From positions 1 through 5,213 of the forward strand of contig CALKXX010000020.1 of assembly GCA_938003725.1 (NCBI GenBank): DNA of 5,213 bases, given 5' to 3'. Position 1 is the first letter of the stretch, and every line of letters starts with the position of its first letter. Source of the stretch: an uncultured Sphingomonadaceae bacterium (GTDB lineage Bacteria; Pseudomonadota; Alphaproteobacteria; Sphingomonadales; Sphingomonadaceae). Under the pieces are notes generated by a model. The model was given only the letters and a program-made list of their open reading frames with translations. It did not search any database and had not been told where the DNA came from. The position numbers were made by a program, and so were the translations under genes. Below are positions 1 to 5,213 of this stretch, piece after piece.

Positions 1-1746
1 AAAGACGGTAAAGAGCGTGTCCTGATCGATCCAGCCGGATGGTCGGATGACGGCGCGACGGCACTTGCAGAATGGAAACCTTCACCCGACGGTCGATTAT
101 TGGTCTATGCGGTGCAGGATGGTGGTTCCGATTGGCGCACATTGAAAGTGATCGAGGTCGCCACCGGAAACATCATGCCGGATAAGGTCGAATGGGCTAA
201 GTTTACGGACTTAGACTGGATGCCGGGTAACTACGGTTTCATCTATTCCCGTTTTCCTGAACCCAAAGAGGGTGAGGCATTTCAATCGCTGAATGAAAAC
301 CATGCAATCTACATTCATCCGATTGGCGAAAGCCAGGATAGCGATCAGCTTATCTATGACACCCCTGATCGACCAGAACTTAACCACACAGCGGAACTGA
401 CGTCGGACAAGCAGTGGATGGTTATCACGTCTTCATCGGGCACCGACGAGCGCTATGACATCACGCTGATCAAAGTCGATGCGGATGAAAAGCAGGTCAC
501 AAAGCTGATCGAAGGGTTTGAACATGATTGGCGGCTGATCGACGGGATCGGAAATATCTTATTTTTCGCGACCAATATGAACGCGCCGCGTCTGCGGATC
601 GTGAAGGCGGACGTGAGCGTGGCAAACCCGACATGGGAAGAGATAGTTCCGGAGCATAGTGCGACAATTGATGCCGCAATACTCGTCGGAGAGACCATTG
701 CAGTCGATTATATTGATGATGCAAAAAGCCGGTTAGAGCTATTCGCACTGGATGGTGCGCCGAAGGGACTGGTCGATTTGCCCGGATTGGGCCAGGTCAG
801 TGGGCTTTCCGGTTCAGCAAAATCCGGCGCTGCGCATTTTGCGTTCGATAGCTTCAATCGGCCCGATACCATCTACAGCTTCAGCGGTGCCGGTGCGCCG
901 CAGATATGGGCAAAACCCGATTTGCCCTTTGATCCCGATCGGGTCGCCGTGACGCAGCGCTTCTATAAGAGCAAGGACGGTACAAAAGTTCCAATGTTTC
1001 TGGTCCATAAGAAAGACCTCGACGTTGGCGAGGGAGTGCCCACATTGCTCTATGGATATGGCGGCTTTAACATTTCGGTATTGCCGCAATATAAACCGGC
1101 CTGGATGGCGTGGATCGAAGCAGGCGGCGTTTTTGCTTCTGCCAACCTGCGCGGCGGGGGGGAATATGGTAAGGAATGGCACGATGGTGGCCGGCTGCAG
1201 AATAAGCAGAATGTTTTTGACGATTTCATCGCCGCGGGTGAATATCTGATCGCAGAGGGTATCACGCCGAAAGACGGCCTTGCCATCGAAGGGCGATCCA
1301 ATGGCGGATTGCTCGTTGGCGCAGTGATGAACCAGCGGCCTGATCTGTTCAGCGCCGGTCATGCCGCGGTTGGCGTGATGGATATGTTGCGGTTCGACCG
1401 TTTTACCGCCGGCCGTTATTGGGTGGATGACTATGGCTATCCGAACAAGGAAGCGGATTTCAGAACTCTGCGTAGCTATTCACCCTATCATAATATCAAA
1501 GATGGCACGGATTATCCGGCATTGATCGTTTCCACAGCCGATACGGATGACCGGGTCGTACCGGGACATAGTTTCAAATATACCGCCCGGTTACAGGCGT
1601 TGAACACCGGTTCGGCGCCGCACCTGATCCGTATAGAATCCCGCGCCGGACATGGCAGCGGTAAACCAACGGATAAGACGATCGCGGAATATTCCGACCT
1701 CTACGCGTTTCTCGCCCGTGCCATTGGCCTCGATCTGGATAAATAA
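1..1746 (+). CDS. Prolyl oligopeptidase family serine peptidase (S9A), 5'-truncated by window edge
   Basis: The reading frame is open from base 1 and gives 581 residues, so the true start lies upstream; internal TTG or ATG codons are not needed as starts. Known S9A enzymes are about 700 residues and cut short peptides after proline. Roughly 130 N-terminal residues are therefore missing, including any signal peptide, so location cannot be judged. Fragment residues 1 to about 315 are beta-propeller (it opens with the family-like 'SDDGATAL' stretch). The alpha/beta-hydrolase domain begins near 'FYKSKDGTKVP' (residue 321). It shows 'LYGYGGFN' with the presumed oxyanion Tyr353, 'RGGGEYG', the nucleophile elbow 'GRSNGG' (Ser433), 'DTDDRVVP' (Asp516, with Arg518 matching the substrate-carboxylate arginine), and 'AGHGSGKP' (His551). 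All catalytic residues are present, so the enzyme should be active. The stop codon overlaps the next gene's start. Family assignment is very secure; the physiological substrate is unknown. Confidence 0.96.
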   Translation, partial: KDGKERVLIDPAGWSDDGATALAEWKPSPDGRLLVYAVQDGGSDWRTLKVIEVATGNIMPDKVEWAKFTDLDWMPGNYGFIYSRFPEPKEGEAFQSLNENHAIYIHPIGESQDSDQLIYDTPDRPELNHTAELTSDKQWMVITSSSGTDERYDITLIKVDADEKQVTKLIEGFEHDWRLIDGIGNILFFATNMNAPRLRIVKADVSVANPTWEEIVPEHSATIDAAILVGETIAVDYIDDAKSRLELFALDGAPKGLVDLPGLGQVSGLSGSAKSGAAHFAFDSFNRPDTIYSFSGAGAPQIWAKPDLPFDPDRVAVTQRFYKSKDGTKVPMFLVHKKDLDVGEGVPTLLYGYGGFNISVLPQYKPAWMAWIEAGGVFASANLRGGGEYGKEWHDGGRLQNKQNVFDDFIAAGEYLIAEGITPKDGLAIEGRSNGGLLVGAVMNQRPDLFSAGHAAVGVMDMLRFDRFTAGRYWVDDYGYPNKEADFRTLRSYSPYHNIKDGTDYPALIVSTADTDDRVVPGHSFKYTARLQALNTGSAPHLIRIESRAGHGSGKPTDKTIAEYSDLYAFLARAIGLDLDK

Positions 1747-2441
1747 TGTTCGGCGTGTCGCGATATCTAGCTATTTTGGCGGTATTTTTAACTGTTGCCG
1801 GAACCAGCACCACTGCGACGGCAAAATCAGTAGCGATCAAAAACATACGGACGGACAAGGTCAAAATCTGCGCCTATCGTAGCGATGACGGCAGCTTGGT
1901 GCGGTCCCGTAAATGCTGGATGTTGAAAGGCGGCCAAGCAGTAAAATGGAAGCGCGGCGAAGACCGGTACCGTTTCGATGTGCGTGTATTTGGGCCTGGT
2001 GTGTTTGAATTGCCTCTTTGCATGAAGCGCAATATCGCCGAAACATTCTACATCCGGGTTACTCCGCCTGAGACCGGCAATTGCGTCACAGCATTCAGCA
2101 GAACCACTGTCCCTGTTCAGAAATGGGGATATGGTGCGGCCGTACTGGTCAACCGGCATGGTGACAATTTCTGGTACCCAGCTGAGGTGTTGAAACCCTC
2201 GGCAACGGGATACCGCCTGCGTTTTCGCGATGGCCGGGTTGCTGAGGCGCGAAGTCGTTACATTTCTGACGATATTTTAAGGGTCGGAAGTTCAATTGAA
2301 GCCAATTGGAAAAATCAGGGACGCTGGTATTCAGGTCGGATCACAAAGCGCGATCAGAGTTTTGTCACCATCGCTTATGATGACGGCGGCACTGAAAAAA
2401 CGACCTTGGGCAGTGTGAGGTTGTTGATTGGAAATCCATAG
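1746..2441 (+). CDS. Exported protein with four-cysteine N-terminal domain and two Tudor/Agenet-like modules
   Basis: The 231-residue product has no function I can name. The ATG lies in TAATG, overlapping the peptidase stop by one base. An in-frame stop at 1740-1742 makes this the first possible start. No clear Shine-Dalgarno sequence precedes it, which suggests translational coupling. Residues 1-26 look like a Sec signal peptide: Arg6, a hydrophobic stretch, then 'ATA' before Lys27. Residues 27-117 form a compact domain with Cys42, Cys57, Cys92 and Cys113, an even number that could form two disulfides after export. Residues 127-176 and 178-227 are two related modules of Tudor/Agenet type. 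Each carries G..(12)..WY..(17)..DG, and the landmark residues fall exactly 51 positions apart (G130/G181, N136/N187, W143/W194, Y144/Y195, D162/D213, G163/G214). Such small barrels usually bind peptides or nucleic acid. An exported version more plausibly binds a protein or the envelope, which is inference. That the gene is real is well supported by the signal peptide, the repeat and the coupling. Confidence 0.85.
   Translation: MFGVSRYLAILAVFLTVAGTSTTATAKSVAIKNIRTDKVKICAYRSDDGSLVRSRKCWMLKGGQAVKWKRGEDRYRFDVRVFGPGVFELPLCMKRNIAETFYIRVTPPETGNCVTAFSRTTVPVQKWGYGAAVLVNRHGDNFWYPAEVLKPSATGYRLRFRDGRVAEARSRYISDDILRVGSSIEANWKNQGRWYSGRITKRDQSFVTIAYDDGGTEKTTLGSVRLLIGNP
2124..2426 (+). repeat. Tandem protein-level repeat: two Tudor/Agenet-like modules, 51-residue period
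   Basis: Residues 127-176 and 178-227 of the exported protein align without gaps. Shared positions include the leading Gly, Asn136/187, the aromatic pair Trp-Tyr (143-144 and 194-195), a following Val/Ile (148/199), an aromatic (Phe160/Tyr211) and Asp-Gly (162-163 and 213-214). The DNA of the two copies is clearly diverged, so this is an old domain duplication rather than a recent DNA repeat. The assignment to the Tudor/Agenet fold rests on the pattern of a WY strand followed by a YDDG-type turn, not on a database match. Confidence 0.7.
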
Positions 2442-2444
2442 AAG

Positions 2445-2472
2445 TATTCGAACTGCGCTTTTCGTTTGAATA
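2445..2472. terminator. Weak hairpin between convergent genes, possible terminator
   Basis: TATTCGAAC (2445-2453) can pair with GTTTGAATA (2464-2472) across a 10-base loop. In plus-strand RNA all nine positions pair, one of them G-U; in minus-strand RNA that position is a C-A mismatch. The hairpin fills most of the 36-bp gap between the two stop codons, where a terminator is expected. The stem is AT-rich and no run of T follows on either strand, so intrinsic termination would be weak. Confidence 0.3.
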
Positions 2473-2477
2473 AGGGA

Positions 2478-4487
2478 CTATTCCGGCAAAGCGAAGGCAA
2501 CAATGTCATCGCCCAATTTGGTTCCTGCGCGTGCATGGCCGCCAGCCGCGATGACCACATATTGCCTCCCTTTCCAAACATAACTCATCGGTGTCGCCTG
2601 TCCGCCGGCTGGCAAGCGACCCTTCCACAATTCCTTACCGGTCGCGGTTTCAAAGGCGCGCAGATAGTCGTCCATTGTGGCACCGATAAACGTCAACCCG
2701 CCTGCGGTGATCATGGGACCGCCCAATGAAGGAGTGCCGAACTTGAGTGCCAGGCCACCCGCCAAATCTTCCGTCGTTCCCAAAGTTTGTCTCCAGACGA
2801 TCTTACCGCTGTCGAGATTAATGCCTGCGAGTACACCCCAAGGTGGAGCGGCGCAGGGTAAGCCAAGCGGAGACAAGGTAATCGCGCGGGTCATGCTGTA
2901 AGGCGCCCCTTCCATTGGCGCGAACTCATCATCATGGCTAATTTCGTTAACCTGTTCGCGATCTTCCGCTGCCTGATGTACGGTAATATGTGAAGCTGCA
3001 TTGTTCATGTTGATGACCAACAAATTTCGCTGAGGATCAAATGCCGCGCTGCCCCAATTTGCTCCTCCGCCGGTAAACGGATAAGCCAGCGTTCCGTTTA
3101 GACTTGGCGGGGTGTATAGGCCTTCTGCTCGCAATGACTCCAATTTCGACTTGCAAGCTAGTTTGTCCCAGAGTGTGATGCCGAATGCGTTATTCGGATC
3201 AAGCTTGTTGGGCACTATTGGTGGGGTATTGACTGGAAACGGCTGGGTAGGGGAGAGCGGTTCGCCCTTGACGCCGCCTTGCGGAACCCGGCGTTCTTCT
3301 ATTGGCAAAAACGGTTTGCCTGTCTCTCGGTCCAGTACGAATATCAGTCCGGTCTTGGTAACTTGTGCAACAACATCATGCGCTTTGCCGTCGCGCCACA
3401 CTTGATAGAGACCCGGTTGAGCGGGCAGATCATAGTCCCAGACGTCGTGATGCACCGATTGAAAATGCCAAGTGACCATTCCGGTTTCACCATTAAGAGC
3501 AACGACGCTGTTGGCGTAGCGATTATCTCCGGGCCGATTGCCACCGTAATAATCAGGGCTCGCGCTGGATGTGGGCAGGAAAACTAGACCGCGTGCCTCA
3601 TCGACAGCGATAGTTGTCCAGACATTGCTATGTCCTCCGCGAATATTTGGCGAGCCGCTGAGCGGATCAAATGTCCACTTCGTCTCGCCGGTGCGTGCAT
3701 CAAAGGCGAAGACTGTTCCCTTGGGGGCGTCGGTGCGCAAATTGTCGCTGATCGATGTCCCTGTGACGACCGTGTCACCGACAATAGCAGGCGCGGAGGT
3801 AATCTGAAATTCGCCGGGCCAACGTAGTGAGATCGATGACTGGATATGTTTTGTGCCCTTTTCACCAAAATTCTCACATGGTTGCCCAGTTCTTGCATCC
3901 AGTGCAATTATTCGGGCATCCACCGTTCCCGTGAACAGACGCGCAGCGCATCTCGCATTCTCGCCTGCCTTCGTGTCTTTCCAATAAGATACACCGCGAC
4001 AGGTATACTGATTGCCGGGCCGGGTATCTGTCGGCACTTTGGGATCATAGCGCCATTTTTCCTTGCCCGTTCCCGGATCGAGCGCGATCACTTCGTTGAA
4101 CTGTGTGCAATAAACCAGAGAGCTCTCGATCAATATTGGCGTTGTTTGGAGTGCTGCTCTCGACAACGCATCTTCGCTGCGACCTTTTAATGTGCCACTT
4201 TTGTGGGTCCAGGCGATTTCGAGTTGCTGGACATTGTTCTTATTTATAGTGCTCGCCGCAACATAACGATTGCCGCCCTTGTCGCCGCCATATTCGGCCC
4301 AATTTGTACCGATATCTCCAGCATCGGAGCGAACCACGTCTGCCGTTCCTTCAATAGTGAGGTCATCGGCGAGACCTAGCACCGACCAAATCGCTGAACC
4401 GCCAAGAAAGGTGATAGCGAGGAACAGAAGAACAAGGATTGAGGCGATATGGGTTTTGGTCAATTTCATGTGTCCAAAAGCTAGCAT
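2478..4487 (-). CDS. PQQ-dependent dehydrogenase, membrane glucose/quinate/shikimate family, short N-terminal anchor
   Basis: The 669-residue product is a periplasm-facing quinoprotein that should oxidise a sugar or polyol and pass electrons to the respiratory chain. After one hydrophobic segment (residues 14-39) comes an eight-bladed propeller with repeated 'ALD..TG....W' motifs (about 135, 195, 262, 330, 385, 557 and 612). The block 'GGHSNVWTT' to 'HHDVWDYDLPAQP' to 'VTKTG' matches E. coli Gcd. Asp351 corresponds to catalytic Asp466 and Lys378 to Lys493. 'LPAGGQATPM' and 'AGGH' (His651, matching His775) follow near the C-terminus. No adjacent cysteine pair is present, as expected for this family and unlike methanol dehydrogenases. 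Gcd has about 800 residues and five N-terminal helices; here four are absent. The start is uncertain: ATG at 4487 or Met7 at 4469, where the shorter form gives a typical 'MKLTK' N-terminus, and neither has a good ribosome site. The family is very secure; substrate specificity (glucose or otherwise) is not shown by the sequence, so no gene symbol is given. Confidence 0.95.
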   Translation of the reverse strand: MLAFGHMKLTKTHIASILVLLFLAITFLGGSAIWSVLGLADDLTIEGTADVVRSDAGDIGTNWAEYGGDKGGNRYVAASTINKNNVQQLEIAWTHKSGTLKGRSEDALSRAALQTTPILIESSLVYCTQFNEVIALDPGTGKEKWRYDPKVPTDTRPGNQYTCRGVSYWKDTKAGENARCAARLFTGTVDARIIALDARTGQPCENFGEKGTKHIQSSISLRWPGEFQITSAPAIVGDTVVTGTSISDNLRTDAPKGTVFAFDARTGETKWTFDPLSGSPNIRGGHSNVWTTIAVDEARGLVFLPTSSASPDYYGGNRPGDNRYANSVVALNGETGMVTWHFQSVHHDVWDYDLPAQPGLYQVWRDGKAHDVVAQVTKTGLIFVLDRETGKPFLPIEERRVPQGGVKGEPLSPTQPFPVNTPPIVPNKLDPNNAFGITLWDKLACKSKLESLRAEGLYTPPSLNGTLAYPFTGGGANWGSAAFDPQRNLLVINMNNAASHITVHQAAEDREQVNEISHDDEFAPMEGAPYSMTRAITLSPLGLPCAAPPWGVLAGINLDSGKIVWRQTLGTTEDLAGGLALKFGTPSLGGPMITAGGLTFIGATMDDYLRAFETATGKELWKGRLPAGGQATPMSYVWKGRQYVVIAAGGHARAGTKLGDDIVAFALPE

Positions 4488-4553
4488 AAGTAACGCAGAT
4501 TCTAAAATATCACTATTTTCTGGAAGTAATATCTATTCATAAAAGTAGCTATT

Positions 4554-4601
4554 AACCTGAACAAGGCCTGTCGAGGGAGTTCAGTCTGCACTCAACCTGA
4601 A
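4554..4601 (+). repeat. AACCTGAA direct repeat (40-bp spacing) with overlapping inverted repeats
   Basis: AACCTGAA occurs at 4554-4561 and again at 4594-4601, exactly 40 bp apart, close to four helical turns. Between them GTTCAG (4579-4584) is the inverse of CTGAAC (4557-4562) and can also pair, as TTCAG, with CTGAA at 4597-4601. This gives two mutually exclusive hairpins. The first could also hold an inner CCT/AGG stem (4567-4569 with 4574-4576). It may be an operator or a leader structure for the downstream gene. The words are short and chance remains possible. Confidence 0.4.
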
Positions 4602-4650
4602 TCTTCCAAAAGGGTCTCGCAGCTCGGGAAATGGTTCTTGAGCAGTTATA

Positions 4651-4658
4651 AAGGAAAG
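4651..4658 (+). promoter_or_regulatory. Ribosome binding site that fixes the start at ATG 4664
   Basis: AAGGA at 4651-4655 (within AAGGAAAG) lies 8 bases before ATG 4664, an ideal spacing. It leaves only two bases before the in-frame GTG at 4658, ruling that codon out as the start. Confidence 0.8.
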
Positions 4659-4663
4659 TGGAC

Positions 4664-5206
4664 ATGAAGACTCTTAAAACAGCATTAGTCGGAACCGCTG
4701 CCGCAACTGCGATGGCCGTTTCAGCAACCCCAGCAATGGCGAAAGGCCATAACGATCATGGGATTGGCGCCGGGGAAGTGATTGCCGGGGCCGTGGTATT
4801 GGGCGGCCTGGCTGCTATCCTGACCTCCGGCAAAAAAGACCGTTATAGCAATGACTATAACCGCGGATATCGCGGTGATCGGTATCACGGGCAACGGTAC
4901 GGAAAGAACCAGCGGATCAGACCGCGTAAGGCCGTAAACAAATGTGTGCGTCAGGCAGAGCGCCGGGCGAGCCAATATGGCAGGGCCGATGTGACCGAAA
5001 TTCGCGATGTCAAACGGACACGCCATGGTTACAAGATCAAGGGCCGGATTGCGGTACGTGACAATGATCGCGGTAACCGGGGTCGCTATTATCAGAGCCG
5101 CTATAGTCGCGGTCATAACAACTACGACAGCGGCAAGTTCACATGTTATGTTGAGGGTCGCCGCGTGACCGACATTCGGCTGAGAGGTCTTGGCAATTAC
5201 CGCTAG
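4664..5206 (+). CDS. Small basic exported protein, Arg/Gly/Tyr-rich, unknown function
   Basis: The 180-residue product starts at ATG 4664, supported by a good ribosome site; an in-frame GTG six bases upstream is rejected. Residues 1-26 form a clear Sec signal peptide (Lys2, Lys5, an Ala-rich core, 'AMA' before Lys27). Residues 33-55 are a second hydrophobic, glycine-rich stretch with Gly37, Gly42 and Gly47-48 spaced like a glycine zipper, which could sit in or against a membrane. Residues 59-86 are a charged Arg/Gly/Tyr-rich linker. The C-terminal domain begins at 'AVNKCVRQAERRA' (90-102), continues with 'VTEIRDVKRTRHGYKIKGRI' (110-129), is broken by another Arg/Gly/Tyr-rich insert (132-156), and ends with 'GKFTCYVEGRRVTDIRL'. 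Cys94 and Cys161 could form a disulfide. I associate this architecture with uncharacterised envelope proteins of sphingomonads, from memory of the type rather than a search. The mature protein is strongly basic, which might suit contact with anionic envelope polymers; that is inference. Confidence 0.85.
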   Translation: MKTLKTALVGTAAATAMAVSATPAMAKGHNDHGIGAGEVIAGAVVLGGLAAILTSGKKDRYSNDYNRGYRGDRYHGQRYGKNQRIRPRKAVNKCVRQAERRASQYGRADVTEIRDVKRTRHGYKIKGRIAVRDNDRGNRGRYYQSRYSRGHNNYDSGKFTCYVEGRRVTDIRLRGLGNYR

Positions 5207-5213
5207 GGTGTAA

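Larger units (their letters stand above)
4488..4663. other. Divergent intergenic region, partly AT-rich
   Basis: These 176 bp separate the dehydrogenase start from the small exported-protein gene and must hold promoters for one or both. The half next to the dehydrogenase (about 4495-4556) is markedly AT-rich, as promoter DNA often is, but I could not identify a convincing sigma-70 -35/-10 pair on either strand. The other half holds the repeats and ribosome site listed separately. No small gene is supported here. Confidence 0.6.

Noticed and set aside
1156..1162. Run of seven G in the peptidase gene, a possible slippage or phase-variation site
   Set aside because: The frame is intact across it and it encodes the conserved 'RGGGEYG' motif, so family constraint explains it.
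814..1362. 182-residue open frame on the minus strand inside the peptidase gene
   Set aside because: It lies wholly antisense to the conserved S9A hydrolase coding sequence and its translation shows no recognisable domain; it is a shadow frame.
4631..4651. Tiny upstream reading frame (six codons, ATG to TAA) before the small exported-protein gene
   Set aside because: The nearest G-rich bases lie only two bases before its ATG, too close for a ribosome site, and the peptide MVLEQL shows no attenuator-like codon run.
4646..4651. TTATAA as a -10 promoter element
   Set aside because: It abuts the ribosome site, so transcription from it would begin within or after the Shine-Dalgarno sequence.
4721..5116. 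131-residue open frame on the minus strand opposite the small exported protein
   Set aside because: The plus-strand gene has a good ribosome site, a signal peptide and a paired-cysteine domain; the antisense frame has none of these.

Overview
The window looks like ordinary chromosomal sequence from an alphaproteobacterium, most likely a member of the Sphingomonadales. This is inferred from three things. The GC content is moderate. The last gene encodes an exported, Arg/Gly/Tyr-rich protein with a C-terminal 'CV..AE' domain, a protein type I associate with that order. A serine prolyl oligopeptidase and a membrane-anchored PQQ dehydrogenase sit close together. No RNA genes, mobile elements, CRISPR arrays or phage genes were seen.

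Layout. (1) Positions 1-1746, plus strand: the C-terminal ~80% of a prolyl oligopeptidase (peptidase family S9A). Its start lies before the window, and the catalytic Ser, Asp and His are all present. (2) Positions 1746-2441, plus strand: a small exported protein whose ATG overlaps the peptidase stop codon by one base. It has an N-terminal domain with four cysteines and two C-terminal Tudor/Agenet-like modules repeated with an exact 51-residue period. (3) Positions 2442-2477: a short convergent gap with a weak hairpin. (4) Positions 2478-4487, minus strand: a PQQ-dependent dehydrogenase of the membrane glucose/quinate/shikimate family. It has one N-terminal membrane segment instead of the five-helix anchor of E. 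coli Gcd. (5) Positions 4488-4663: a divergent, partly AT-rich intergenic region with an 8-bp direct repeat spaced 40 bp apart and overlapping inverted repeats. (6) Positions 4664-5206, plus strand: a small, basic, exported protein of unknown function.

How the genes relate. The peptidase and the Tudor-like protein probably form the end of one operon and are likely translationally coupled. The dehydrogenase is convergent to them and divergent from the last gene. Genes 2, 3 and 4 all encode proteins that leave the cytoplasm or face the periplasm; the peptidase's location cannot be judged without its N-terminus. No PQQ biosynthesis genes or cytochrome partner are visible. I see no convincing new multi-gene system here. 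The most unusual item is the exported tandem Tudor-like protein coupled to the peptidase.
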